Positions 44,279-53,457 of a stretch of DNA of 64,000 nt are shown here, piece after piece. The notes beneath the pieces are model-generated. The model made no database searches and was not told the origin of the DNA. It saw only the letters and a program-made list of their open reading frames with translations. Every line of letters starts with the position of its first letter. The first letter of the stretch is position 1. The stretch is from the NCBI RefSeq assembly GCF_047345145.1, contig NZ_JBLFER010000006.1:237189-301188 (forward strand). Reading direction: 5' to 3'. Source of the stretch: Maribacter_C sp047345145. GTDB taxonomy: Bacteria > Bacteroidota > Bacteroidia > Flavobacteriales > Flavobacteriaceae. Position numbers and translations under genes: made by a program.

Positions 44279-44767
44279 GGAAACTGAATCGTTTTTTGCT
44301 TTGAATTCTACCTTCACATGTTCTTGTAAAGATGTTGATAAAGAGATGCCTTTATAGTCTGCTTTGACAGGATACTTTTTATGATTTCGATTCACCAATA
44401 CGGCCGTCTTCAATTGTTTTAATGGAGTTTTTAAAAAATGTTGAACTCCATAGATTAAAGTGGTTCCTGAATTTAAAACATCATCTATCAATACTATTGA
44501 CTTGTTTAAGTATTCTTCTTCAGTAATTGAAGTTTTAACTCCACTCTCCAATGGATTACTTTTATCCATACTCACTTTACAAAGGAGTATATTGGCCTTT
44601 GTAATATTCTGTAATACACTTTGTATCTTTTTCGCAAAGCTCAAACCTCCGCCATCAATACCAGCCAAAACAATTTCTGTTTCATCAACATTGGCTTCAT
44701 AGATTTGATAAGCTATGCGACGAACTTTATGTTGTATCTGCTGGTGTGAAAGTATTTTATTTTGCAT
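44270..44767 (-). CDS. phosphoribosyltransferase-family protein (PyrR/Hpt-like)
   Basis: The 165-residue type I PRTase has the PRPP-binding loop SIVLIDDVLNSGTTLIYG (about 93-110). The N-terminal helix-strand pattern resembles PyrR (VLAGIDGGGLSFAKKI). It may salvage a base or act as a PyrR-like regulator; the exact base is not readable. Confidence 0.82.
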   Translation of the reverse strand: MQNKILSHQQIQHKVRRIAYQIYEANVDETEIVLAGIDGGGLSFAKKIQSVLQNITKANILLCKVSMDKSNPLESGVKTSITEEEYLNKSIVLIDDVLNSGTTLIYGVQHFLKTPLKQLKTAVLVNRNHKKYPVKADYKGISLSTSLQEHVKVEFKAKNDSVSLA

Positions 44768-44828
44768 CTACGTTTTGCATTTAAAATTCAAATATAAAGA
44801 AACCTTAATTTATCAGTGATCTGAAACT

Positions 44829-45221
44829 TTATTCTTCGCTCTCATTCGAGCCGGTTGGAGATTCTAAATAGTCGTCAATTTCTCTTCGATCTTTTTTAGT
44901 GGGTCTACCCATACCATTCTTTCTGTAATAATCCTTTGAGTATTGCAGTAGTTCAGTATGTTCAAATGCTTCTTTTGGAGTCGTATCTTTTCTATATAAA
45001 TCCAACAGTTTTGCTCCTACGCGACTTTTTGGAGTATCTAAAACGGTAAATTGATAGTTGATTTGATTTTTTCTAAGGATTATTTTATCCATCGGATATA
45101 CCTCTCTAGAAGGTTTTGCTATCTGATCGTTAATTCTGACATGTCCCTTTTTACATGCTTCCGTGCCCATATTTCTAGTCTTGAAATAGCGAGTACTCCA
45201 TAGGTATTTGTCAATGCGCAT
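44829..45221 (-). CDS. hslR: S4-domain RNA-binding protein, Hsp15-like
   Basis: The 130-residue protein opens with MRIDKYLWSTRYFKTRNMGTEACK split over residues 1-24, the S4 RNA-binding fold of Hsp15, and has a charged C-terminus (GMGRPTKKDRREIDDYLESP). Hsp15 rescues stalled 50S subunits carrying nascent chains. The family match is good; in vivo role is inferred. Confidence 0.87.
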   Translation of the reverse strand: MRIDKYLWSTRYFKTRNMGTEACKKGHVRINDQIAKPSREVYPMDKIILRKNQINYQFTVLDTPKSRVGAKLLDLYRKDTTPKEAFEHTELLQYSKDYYRKNGMGRPTKKDRREIDDYLESPTGSNESEE

Positions 45222-45298
45222 AGAGAATTAAAAATGTTTGTTAACGTCGTCAACAAAAATAAGGGAAAATTGTATCTTGCCGACCTTAAATTAGAACA

Positions 45299-46258
45299 AT
45301 GAAAATGAATCGAATAGTTACATGTTTGTTAGGTGCATTGATAATGTTATCCTGCAGAAATGATGATAATGTTCTACCGGGAATATCCATACCTCAAAGA
45401 TCGCTTTCTGAGGTTGCTTTAGAAGATGATGCTGAGCTTAAAGAATATCTTCAAACCCATTTTTACAATTATGAAGAATTTGAAAATCCGCCTGCTAATT
45501 TTGATTTCAAGATAAGGTTTGATACGATAGCTGGAGATAATGCCGGTAAGACCTCGATTTTTGATAGTAGCAACTTAAAAAGCCAGATTATTAAAGAGGA
45601 ATCGGCAATATTTGGTTTAGATGATGGTGAAGAAGTTAATCACACGCTTTATTATCTTGAAGCTAGACTAGGTTTAGGGGGGAGCCCTACCGTTGGAGAT
45701 AATACCGTTTTGCGGTATGAGGGTTCGCTTTTAGATGGAAGATCTTTTGACGCTTCTACAGTGCCATTGAACCAATATTTATCTGGAGGTTTGATTCGAG
45801 GTTATTCGGCTGGAGTTGAAAAATTTAGTGCAGGTATGGGGCCTGAAGAAAATGGAGACGGTACAGTAACTTTTACCGATTATGGTGTTGGAGCAATCTT
45901 TATACCTTCTGGTTTAGGTTATTTTAGTAGCTCACCTCCAAATTCAATTATTCCGGCTTACGCACCATTAATATTTAAAATTGATTTATTGGCTTTTGAA
46001 GAAGATACAGATTTTGATGGTGATGGAATTCCTTCAATTTTAGAAGATCTTGATGGTGATGAAAATTTAAACAACGATAATACAGATTCTGATAGCGAAC
46101 CGGCAACCGTTTTTCTTGCAAACCACAATGATGCCGATGATGATGGCGATGGAATACCTACTATTGAAGAGATAGAGTTAGATGCTGATGGCAATTTTGT
46201 TGGATTTAAAGACACAGACGGAGATACTATTCCTGATCATTTAGATAGTGATAGTTAA
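45299..46258 (+). CDS. FKBP-type peptidyl-prolyl isomerase lipoprotein with acidic repeats
   Basis: The 319-residue lipoprotein (lipobox LSC, Cys19) has an FKBP domain (about 110-235; VGDNTVLRYEGSLLDGRSFDAS and SAGVEKFSAGM). An Asp-rich C-terminal tail follows with DTDFDGDGIPSILEDLDGDE and DADDDGDGIPTIEE, thrombospondin type 3-like calcium-binding repeats. It probably aids folding of outer-membrane or secreted proteins. A strong bidirectional terminator follows. Confidence 0.85.
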   Translation: MKMNRIVTCLLGALIMLSCRNDDNVLPGISIPQRSLSEVALEDDAELKEYLQTHFYNYEEFENPPANFDFKIRFDTIAGDNAGKTSIFDSSNLKSQIIKEESAIFGLDDGEEVNHTLYYLEARLGLGGSPTVGDNTVLRYEGSLLDGRSFDASTVPLNQYLSGGLIRGYSAGVEKFSAGMGPEENGDGTVTFTDYGVGAIFIPSGLGYFSSSPPNSIIPAYAPLIFKIDLLAFEEDTDFDGDGIPSILEDLDGDENLNNDNTDSDSEPATVFLANHNDADDDGDGIPTIEEIELDADGNFVGFKDTDGDTIPDHLDSDS

Positions 46259-46272
46259 ACTGAAACATTCGC

Positions 46273-46316
46273 AAACTAAAAAAGCCCTGAATTTAAATTC
46301 AGGGCTTTTTTAGTTT
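46273..46316. terminator. bidirectional terminator
   Basis: A perfect 44-base palindrome with arms 46273-46294 and 46295-46316; the core GCCCTGAATTT/AAATTCAGGGC is flanked by runs of A and T. It serves both the FKBP gene and the convergent outer-membrane protein gene. Confidence 0.93.
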
Positions 46317-46328
46317 ATTACTAATCGA

Positions 46329-46928
46329 CTATAATTTTAATGAAAGACTTAAGATCAATTGATCTGGTCTTGTATCTAGACGGCCTTCTACAGAGGCATC
46401 TTGAATATTGGTATTGATAAATTTAGCCTCATTATTGCTTAAACCTCTTTCGTATCGTAAATCTATTCCCAGTTTACCCAAATTCACACCAGCACCAATA
46501 TGTGCACCTACTGAGAAATCGTTTTCAATATTGTCGATGCTTATTCCATCAAATTCGCTATTTAAAATGTACTGAAATGCAGGCCCAGCAAAGACATGTA
46601 AGGGACCAACGACTTTTACTCCAACCAGAACCGGTAAGTCTAGCTTACTCATATCGAAAGAGTCTCCGTTATAATCTGATTTTGTTTTGGTGTAAATTAA
46701 TTCTGGACGAATGTATAAGCGACTAATTTTAATCTTACCGAATATTCCGGCGTGATATCCTATGTTTCGATCTGGCTCTTGAGCTGCATCACCAACAGAT
46801 TCGAAGTAATTGCCATTACCGTTGTAGTTTAAACCGCCTTTAATACCAAATCCAGAATCATTTTGCGCAAACGCAGTAATGCTTAACATAGCAAAAACTG
46901 CTAGAAGAAGTGTTTTTTTCATAATCAT
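46329..46928 (-). CDS. outer-membrane beta-barrel protein (porin-family/PorT-like)
   Basis: The 199-residue protein has a signal peptide (about 1-21, ending TAFAQ) and GIKGGLNYNGNG, typical of the OMP_b-brl_2/PorT-like family. Alternating hydrophobic strands end in LILSLSLKL. It should form an eight- to ten-strand barrel in the outer membrane. No specific function is readable. Confidence 0.82.
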   Translation of the reverse strand: MIMKKTLLLAVFAMLSITAFAQNDSGFGIKGGLNYNGNGNYFESVGDAAQEPDRNIGYHAGIFGKIKISRLYIRPELIYTKTKSDYNGDSFDMSKLDLPVLVGVKVVGPLHVFAGPAFQYILNSEFDGISIDNIENDFSVGAHIGAGVNLGKLGIDLRYERGLSNNEAKFINTNIQDASVEGRLDTRPDQLILSLSLKL

Positions 46929-46979
46929 AATAGTGTTTCGTTCGTAATACGTTCTGTGGTATCAAAAACGATACCATTA

Positions 46980-47933
46980 TCACTTTCTTTTCAACACTTT
47001 TAAAACGGCTTTCTCAATGGCTTTATTGTTAAGTCCATACTTCTCCATAAGCTGATCTGGAGTACCACTTTCTCCAAATGTATCTTGAGTAGCTATGAAT
47101 TCTTGTGGCGTAGGATGCTTAGAGGCAAGCATTCCGGCAATACTTTCGCCAAGACCACCTAAATAGTTGTGCTCTTCAGCAGTTACAATACATCCTGTTT
47201 TTTTAACAGACTTTAACACAGCCTCTGAATCTAAAGGTTTGATAGTATGAATGTTAATGACTTCTGCGGAAATACCTTGCGCTTCGAGATTTTCGCATGC
47301 GATTAAGGCCTCCCAAACTAAATGTCCTGTGGCAACTATGGTTACATCACTTCCCTCATTTAGCATCAGCGCTTTTCCAATTTCAAACTTTTGATCTACG
47401 GGAGTGAAATTAGCAACCTTGGGTCGACCAAAACGGAGGTAAACGGGCCCCTCATAATCAGCTATAGCGATAGTCGCAGCTTTGGTTTGATTATAGTCAC
47501 ATGGATTAATAACTACCATGCCAGGCAGCATTTTCATAAGTCCTATATCTTCCAAGATTTGATGAGTTGCTCCATCTTCACCAAGTGTAATTCCAGCATG
47601 GGATGCGCATATTTTTACATTTTTACCTGAATAAGCTATAGACTGACGAATTTGATCGTAGACTCTTCCAGTAGAAAAATTGGCAAAAGTTCCTGTAAAC
47701 GGAATCTTACCTCCGATAGTTAAACCGGCAGCAATACCCATCATATTAGCTTCTGCAATTCCTATCTGAAAGAAACGATCAGGATTCTCATCAATAAATT
47801 GCTGAATTTTTAAAGAGCCGATAAGGTCAGCACATAAGGCAACCACATTAGGGTTTGTTCTTCCTAATTCGGTCATTCCTGCACCATAACCACTTCTTGT
47901 ATCGTTTTTACCTTGATCTACGTATTTAGTCAT
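46980..47933 (-). CDS. transketolase, C-terminal subunit
   Basis: The 317 residues cover the pyrimidine-binding and C-terminal domains of a split transketolase: GIAEANMMGIAAGLTIGGKIPF (with the Glu that activates thiamine diphosphate), HAGITLGEDGATHQ and the late HNYLGGLGESIAG. It works with the N-terminal subunit encoded upstream. The 130-base gap between them holds an interspersed repeat. Confidence 0.93.
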   Translation of the reverse strand: MTKYVDQGKNDTRSGYGAGMTELGRTNPNVVALCADLIGSLKIQQFIDENPDRFFQIGIAEANMMGIAAGLTIGGKIPFTGTFANFSTGRVYDQIRQSIAYSGKNVKICASHAGITLGEDGATHQILEDIGLMKMLPGMVVINPCDYNQTKAATIAIADYEGPVYLRFGRPKVANFTPVDQKFEIGKALMLNEGSDVTIVATGHLVWEALIACENLEAQGISAEVINIHTIKPLDSEAVLKSVKKTGCIVTAEEHNYLGGLGESIAGMLASKHPTPQEFIATQDTFGESGTPDQLMEKYGLNNKAIEKAVLKVLKRK

Positions 47934-48026
47934 CTACTTTTATTTTCATTCTTACATTTGTGCTGTCTCTAGACTTCGAAGGTTTCAGCAAAGGCAAGAA
48001 TCTTTTGAATCTATTTTATTTTTATA

Positions 48027-48056
48027 TCCCCCTCCTTGGAAGGGGCTAGGGGAGGT
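48027..48056. repeat. GC-rich interspersed repeat between transketolase genes
   Basis: A C-rich stretch (TCCCCCTCC), TTGGA, then AGGGGCTAGGGGAGG forms a hairpin-capable GC island in AT-rich DNA. It resembles the short repeats scattered through flavobacterial genomes; a relative lies at 57754. Confidence 0.6.
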
Positions 48057-48063
48057 CCTTTTA

Positions 48064-48909
48064 CTAGTAATCTCCTAAAGTTTCGGCATTTTGCTCCAAA
48101 GCATTTTCTAACTGCTCATCACTAGGGGCTTTACCGTGCCATGCATGTGTGTGCATCATAAAATCTACTCCATTACCCATAACGGTGTGCAATAAAACGC
48201 AAATAGGTTTCCCTTTTCCAGTTCTACTTTTAGCTTCTTGATAACCCTTTAGTATGGCCTCAATGTTATTCCCTTCTTTGATTTCTAGAACATCCCACCC
48301 GAAGGCTTCAAACTTAGCTTTTATATCTCCCATAGGAAGCACATCATCAGTAGAACCATCAATCTGTTGTCCGTTAAGGTCAATCGTAGCAATAAGGTTA
48401 TCCACGTTCTTACCAGCTGCGTACATAATCGCTTCCCAGTTTTGCCCTTCCTGTAATTCTCCATCTCCGTGAAGGCTGTAAACTAATTTTGAGTCACCAT
48501 TTAGCTTTTTAGCCTGCGCTGCTCCAAGGGCAACGGACATTCCTTGACCTAAAGATCCTGATGCAATACGAACGCCAGGCAATCCTTCATGTGTTGTTGG
48601 ATGCCCTTGTAGACGAGAATTGATTAAACGGAATGTGTTCAATTCATCCACAGGAAAATATCCTTTTCGTGCAAGTACACTATAATATACCGGGGATATA
48701 TGTCCGTTTGAAAGGAAGAAAAGATCCTCTCCAATTCCATCCATATCAAAACCGTTATTAAGTTCCATAATCTCGTGGTATAAAGAGACAAAAAACTCGG
48801 TACAACCTAATGAGCCACCGGGATGACCTGAATTTACTTTGTGAACCATACGAAGAATATCTCTTCGAGTTTGAATAACGATATCTTGTAATTCCTCTAT
48901 TTTTGGCAT
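48064..48909 (-). CDS. transketolase, N-terminal subunit
   Basis: The 281-residue thiamine-diphosphate-binding subunit has HKVNSGHPGGSLGCTEFF (about 22-39), ASGSLGQGMSVALGAAQ, and the diphosphate motif HGDGELQEGQNWEAIM with DLNGQQIDG. It pairs with the C-terminal subunit downstream to form the transketolase of the pentose phosphate pathway. Confidence 0.94.
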   Translation of the reverse strand: MPKIEELQDIVIQTRRDILRMVHKVNSGHPGGSLGCTEFFVSLYHEIMELNNGFDMDGIGEDLFFLSNGHISPVYYSVLARKGYFPVDELNTFRLINSRLQGHPTTHEGLPGVRIASGSLGQGMSVALGAAQAKKLNGDSKLVYSLHGDGELQEGQNWEAIMYAAGKNVDNLIATIDLNGQQIDGSTDDVLPMGDIKAKFEAFGWDVLEIKEGNNIEAILKGYQEAKSRTGKGKPICVLLHTVMGNGVDFMMHTHAWHGKAPSDEQLENALEQNAETLGDY

Positions 48910-49124
48910 TTTATTGAAGCTATTTTATAGGTGTCAAAAGTAGGGGCAATCTTTTGGGTATACAAGCGTGAGTTATTATATTTTATTAACTGAAATCGCC
49001 TTTATTGTTAGATTTCAAGTTTCTGTTAAAAAGGTAGAATTTTACCTAAGCCCGTCGAACTTCATTTAAACCTATCGTACAAGAACTTTATTTTTTCATT
49101 AAGGAATAATGTGACCTAGTTGTA

Positions 49125-49132
49125 TATCTTTG
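49125..49132 (+). promoter_or_regulatory. tgt promoter -7 box
   Basis: TATCTTTG fits TAnnTTTG exactly and would start transcription within a few bases of the tgt ATG at 49143, giving a very short leader. No clear TTG -33 box is seen. Confidence 0.5.
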
Positions 49133-49142
49133 CCGCTGTTAT

Positions 49143-50279
49143 ATGCCAATGAAGTTTACATTAGAACATACAGACCTCCAAAGTAGAGCCAGAGCAGGAA
49201 AAATGGTGACTGATCACGGTACCATTGAAACACCAATTTTTATGCCGGTGGGAACAGTTGGCTCTGTAAAAGCAGTACATCAAAGAGAATTGAAAGAAGA
49301 GATTAATCCTGATATTATTTTAGGGAATACCTATCATCTTTTTTTGAGACCCAAAATTGATATTTTAAAGAAGGCCGGTGGCTTACACAAGTTTATAGGA
49401 TGGGATAGAAATATCTTAACTGATAGCGGCGGGTACCAAGTATACTCGCTTTCTGCGAATAGAAAAATCAAAGAAGAAGGAGTAAAATTCAAATCACATA
49501 TTGACGGATCCACGCATATGTTTACCCCGGAAAATGTAATGGAAATTCAAAGAGTAATTGGTGCGGATATTATAATGGCTTTTGACGAATGCACTCCGTA
49601 TCCTTGTGATTATAATTATGCGAAGCGATCGATGCATATGACGCATCGCTGGCTAGATAGATGTATTTCTCATTTAGAAAAGACACCCTTCGAATATGAT
49701 TATTCACAAACTTTTTTTCCTATAGTTCAAGGCTCTACTTATAAAGACCTAAGGAGACAGTCAGCAGAATATATTGCCAATGCAGGTGCAGAGGGCAATG
49801 CGATTGGCGGCCTATCTGTAGGAGAACCTGCGGAAGAAATGTACGCCATGACCGAAGTGGTGACTGAAATTCTACCTGAAGATAAACCTCGCTACTTAAT
49901 GGGAGTAGGCACCCCGATAAATATTCTTGAAAATATAGCACTCGGAATCGATATGTTTGATTGTGTAATGCCGACAAGAAACGCTAGAAATGGAATGCTT
50001 TTCACCGCTCACGGCACAATAAACATCAAGAATAAAAAGTGGGAAGATGACTTCTCGCCAGTGGACGAGATGGGGATAACGTTTGTAGATCTTGAATATT
50101 CAAAAGCCTATCTACGTCATCTATTTGCGGCCAATGAATATTTAGGTAAACAGATCGCTACAATTCATAATTTGGGATTCTATCTTTGGTTGACTCGTGA
50201 GGCCAGAAAGCATATTTTAGCCGGTGACTTCGTCGATTGGAAAAACATGATGGTAAAACAAATGGATAAACGATTGTAA
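49143..50279 (+). CDS. tgt: queuine tRNA-ribosyltransferase (Tgt)
   Basis: The 378-residue Tgt exchanges guanine-34 for preQ1 in tRNAs with GUN anticodons. The active-site parts LTDSGGYQVYSL and FDCVMPTRNARNG are intact. The zinc-site cysteines of E. coli Tgt (Cys-x-Cys-x2-Cys) are replaced by EMGITFVDLEYSKAYL, although the late His in ATIHNLGF remains. As I recall this is usual in Bacteroidota. The start could also be the second ATG at 49149. Confidence 0.94.
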   Translation: MPMKFTLEHTDLQSRARAGKMVTDHGTIETPIFMPVGTVGSVKAVHQRELKEEINPDIILGNTYHLFLRPKIDILKKAGGLHKFIGWDRNILTDSGGYQVYSLSANRKIKEEGVKFKSHIDGSTHMFTPENVMEIQRVIGADIIMAFDECTPYPCDYNYAKRSMHMTHRWLDRCISHLEKTPFEYDYSQTFFPIVQGSTYKDLRRQSAEYIANAGAEGNAIGGLSVGEPAEEMYAMTEVVTEILPEDKPRYLMGVGTPINILENIALGIDMFDCVMPTRNARNGMLFTAHGTINIKNKKWEDDFSPVDEMGITFVDLEYSKAYLRHLFAANEYLGKQIATIHNLGFYLWLTREARKHILAGDFVDWKNMMVKQMDKRL

Positions 50280-50280
50280 A

Positions 50281-51360
50281 GTGACCATTCTAGATCGATA
50301 CATACTCAAGCGTTACCTTCTTACTTTCATTGTAATGTTATTGCTATTTATTCCAATCGGAATTATGGCTCACTTGGCGGAACAAATCGGAAAAATTCAA
50401 GATAACGAAGCACCCCTTAATGAGGTAATAGCTTACTTAGGGCACTTTAGTGTTTATATTGGTAATTTTCTTTTTCCCATATTTTTATTTCTGTCGGTAA
50501 TTTTCTTCACCTCTAAACTTGCTAGTAATACGGAGATAGTGGCAATGTTAAGCTCGGGTATTTCTTTCAATAGATTTTTAAGACCCTATATGATCGGCGC
50601 CTCAATAGTTGCCGTTTTTATGTTATTAATGGGAATGTTTGTAGTACCCACCGCTAGCAAAGGATTTAATGAATTCAAGTATAAATATTTAAAGAAAGGA
50701 CGAGAGGAACGTATTACAACCAATATCTACAATCAACTTAATGAAAAGGACTTTATTTACGTAAGTAGTTTTGACCCAAGACGGAAGAATGGTTCTAATT
50801 TTACCTTCGAACGATTTAAAGAAGGTAATATTCTTGATTTTAAGATTTCCGCATCGAGTATCCGATGGATTGATAAAGACAGTATATATCGTTTGACTTC
50901 GTATCGAAAAAGAAAAATTTTAGGAGATACTGCTATTGTAGAAACCAAAAGACGCCTAGATACACTTTTCGCTTTTAAGATTGATGATTTGACACCTGTC
51001 TCTTATGTGGCAGAAACTAAGAATCTTTTGGAGCTTAATGAATTTATCGATGACCAAAGAAGAAAGGGAGCTTCAAACATCAATTCATATATCCTAGTAA
51101 AGTACAAGCGTTGGGCTTTGCCAATTAGCGTTTTTATTTTAACGATAATTGCGGTGGGCGTAGCATCTATAAAAAGAAGAGGAGGCATGGGGCTTAATCT
51201 TGCCTTCGGAATTGTTGTTGCGTTCGTCTTTATTTTCTTTGATCGTATTTTTAGCACACTTGCAGAACAAGCAGGACTTGAACCCTTAACTGCTGTTGTC
51301 GTACCCAATTTGTTTTTTGGTATTCTAGCTTTCTACCTACTGCAAAAAGCCAAACGCTAG
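50281..51360 (+). CDS. lptG: LptG/LptF-family permease (YjgP/YjgQ)
   Basis: The 359-residue inner-membrane protein of the lipopolysaccharide export system has an N-terminal pair of helices starting LDRYILKRYLLTF, a periplasmic beta domain (about 120-260) and three C-terminal helices. It uses a GTG start one base after the tgt stop, so it is probably co-transcribed. LptF and LptG are hard to tell apart here. Confidence 0.82.
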   Translation: MTILDRYILKRYLLTFIVMLLLFIPIGIMAHLAEQIGKIQDNEAPLNEVIAYLGHFSVYIGNFLFPIFLFLSVIFFTSKLASNTEIVAMLSSGISFNRFLRPYMIGASIVAVFMLLMGMFVVPTASKGFNEFKYKYLKKGREERITTNIYNQLNEKDFIYVSSFDPRRKNGSNFTFERFKEGNILDFKISASSIRWIDKDSIYRLTSYRKRKILGDTAIVETKRRLDTLFAFKIDDLTPVSYVAETKNLLELNEFIDDQRRKGASNINSYILVKYKRWALPISVFILTIIAVGVASIKRRGGMGLNLAFGIVVAFVFIFFDRIFSTLAEQAGLEPLTAVVVPNLFFGILAFYLLQKAKR

Positions 51361-51381
51361 ACTAGCTTCGAAAAAGAAAGA

Positions 51382-52281
51382 ATGAATTCTAAGCTGAAAA
51401 ATTATATACACCTTCACTTTATAGTTTTAATTTGGGGTTTCACTGCTGTACTTGGTAAACTAATTACTATTGATGCACTTCCTTTGGTATGGTATCGCAT
51501 GGGTATCGCTTCTTTATTGATTTTCTTATTTATAGCCTTTAAAAGAGATTCTCTAAAAGTATCTAAGAAAACTTTTTTTGCCTTGGTGCTTGCAGGTGGT
51601 TCACTAGCGCTGCATTGGGTTACTTTTTTCATGGCAATTAAGGTTTCAAATGTTTCAATCGCCCTTGCGACGATGTCTACGGGAGCTTTTTTTACCGCAT
51701 TACTTGAACCACTTTGGTATAGAAGAAAAATAATTTGGTATGAACTTTTATTTGGAGCAGTTGTAATTTTAGGGCTCATATTAATTTTTAAAGTAGAAAC
51801 GCAGTATGCTCTTGGAATGTTATTGGCTTTACTGTCGGCATTTATGAGTGTAATTTTTACTTTAATTAATGGGAAACTTGTACAGATAGAAAAACCCACC
51901 GTGATTTCATTTTATGAATTAGGTATCGGTGTTTTATTATTGTCTATATTCTTAGGAATAAAGGGTGGATTTACTACAGAGTTTTTTCAACTATCTCAGA
52001 ACGACTGGATATTTATTTTCGTTCTTGCCTCTTTCTGTACTGCCTATGCATTTATTGGCGGAGTGCAGGTGATGAAGTACATAAGCCCATATACAGTAGT
52101 TCTGACTGTAAATCTAGAGCCTGTTTACGGAATCATATTAGCTTTTATTATTTTTGGGGATAATGAGCGGATGAACCCTATGTTTTATGTTGGAGCGTTC
52201 ATAATTTTGTCAACTGTTATTGCTAACGGAATCCTGAAAAATAAAGACAAGTTAAAAAAGCAAAGTGGCGAGCAGGTTTAG
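51382..52281 (+). CDS. EamA/DMT-family transporter
   Basis: The 299-residue protein has about ten hydrophobic helices in two EamA repeats (HFIVLIWGFTAVLGKL near the start and VISFYELGIGVLLLS in the second half; LEPVYGIILAFIIFGD near the end). These drug/metabolite transporters export or exchange small metabolites; the substrate is unknown. It follows the LptG gene by 21 bases. Confidence 0.87.
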   Translation: MNSKLKNYIHLHFIVLIWGFTAVLGKLITIDALPLVWYRMGIASLLIFLFIAFKRDSLKVSKKTFFALVLAGGSLALHWVTFFMAIKVSNVSIALATMSTGAFFTALLEPLWYRRKIIWYELLFGAVVILGLILIFKVETQYALGMLLALLSAFMSVIFTLINGKLVQIEKPTVISFYELGIGVLLLSIFLGIKGGFTTEFFQLSQNDWIFIFVLASFCTAYAFIGGVQVMKYISPYTVVLTVNLEPVYGIILAFIIFGDNERMNPMFYVGAFIILSTVIANGILKNKDKLKKQSGEQV

Positions 52282-52293
52282 TCTTTAATATTT

Positions 52294-52301
52294 TATATTT
52301 G
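52294..52301 (+). promoter_or_regulatory. accA promoter -7 box
   Basis: TATATTTG matches TAnnTTTG exactly, 35 bases before the accA ATG. A clear TTG box at the usual distance is not seen. Confidence 0.5.
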
Positions 52302-52336
52302 CATGTCAAACTCATAAAACCGAAAACCTACTAAAA

Positions 52337-53290
52337 ATGGAATATTTAGAATTTGAACTTCCCATTAAAGAGCTTGAAGATCAACTCGATAAGTGCATGA
52401 TAATTGGCGAGGAGAGCGATGTGGATGTTACTGAGACTTGTAAGCAGATCGAAAAGAAGCTAGCCGAGACTAGAAAGGAAATCTATAAAAACCTTACGGC
52501 CTGGCAGCGAGTTCAACTTTCAAGACACCCAAATAGACCATATACCCTAGATTATATCAACGCAATTTGTGGTGATACCTTTTTAGAGCTTCACGGAGAT
52601 CGAAATGTTAAGGATGATAAAGCAATGATAGGAGGCCTCGGGAAGATTGGCGATCAAAGCTATATGTTCATAGGTCAACAAAAGGGATACAATACCAAAA
52701 CACGTCAGTACCGTAACTTCGGAATGGCGAACCCTGAGGGGTATCGAAAAGCGCTGCGACTTATGAAGTCAGCGGAGAAATTCGGAATTCCTGTTGTTTG
52801 CTTGATTGATACTCCAGGCGCTTATCCCGGTATTGAAGCCGAAGAACGTGGACAAGGTGAAGCTATTGCAAGAAATATATTGGAAATGACACGTTTGAAA
52901 GTCCCAATTATTTGTGTAATTATTGGAGAAGGAGCTTCAGGAGGAGCTCTTGGTATTGGAGTAGGAGATAAGGTATTAATGTTAGAAAATACTTGGTATT
53001 CTGTTATTTCGCCTGAATCATGTTCTTCTATTTTATGGAGAAGTTGGGAATATAAGGAGCAAGCAGCTGAGGCCTTAAAGCTAACCGCCACTGATATGAA
53101 AAAGTTGAAATTGATTGATGAAATTATTCGCGAACCTGCAGGGGGAGCGCATAGCAATCGTCCAAAAACTTTTGATACGGTCAAGAACAAAATTTCCTCT
53201 CATTTTAAAGAATTGGAAAAGTTATCCCCAAAAGAACTCGTTAATCGGCGGATGAACAAATATGCTGAAATGGGTATTTTTGACGGCTAA
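52337..53290 (+). CDS. accA: acetyl-CoA carboxylase carboxyltransferase subunit alpha
   Basis: The 317-residue AccA has the family opening EFELPIKELEDQLDKC, DYINAICGDTFLELHGDR, and the oxyanion-hole region VCLIDTPGAYPGIEAEERGQ and IGEGASGGALGIGVGD. It transfers the carboxyl group from biotin to acetyl-CoA in fatty acid synthesis. Full length, followed by a strong terminator. Confidence 0.96.
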   Translation: MEYLEFELPIKELEDQLDKCMIIGEESDVDVTETCKQIEKKLAETRKEIYKNLTAWQRVQLSRHPNRPYTLDYINAICGDTFLELHGDRNVKDDKAMIGGLGKIGDQSYMFIGQQKGYNTKTRQYRNFGMANPEGYRKALRLMKSAEKFGIPVVCLIDTPGAYPGIEAEERGQGEAIARNILEMTRLKVPIICVIIGEGASGGALGIGVGDKVLMLENTWYSVISPESCSSILWRSWEYKEQAAEALKLTATDMKKLKLIDEIIREPAGGAHSNRPKTFDTVKNKISSHFKELEKLSPKELVNRRMNKYAEMGIFDG

Positions 53291-53312
53291 TAGCAGCTTT
53301 TGACAAGCTTAG

Positions 53313-53347
53313 AAAAATCTGGAGGATGAAATCTCCAGATTTTTTTT
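53313..53347 (+). terminator. accA terminator
   Basis: AAAAATCTGGAG, an 8-base loop, CTCCAGAT and then a run of T (53340-53347) make a strong Rho-independent hairpin. Confidence 0.93.
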
Positions 53348-53457
53348 GTTATCAACACAAAATCGTAACTTATAAACACCTAATTGTTGAACAACTGTGA
53401 ATATCGTGTTTCAGGTATTCTGTGTTAACTCAAGGTTAATTGCATACTTTCGTCGCT

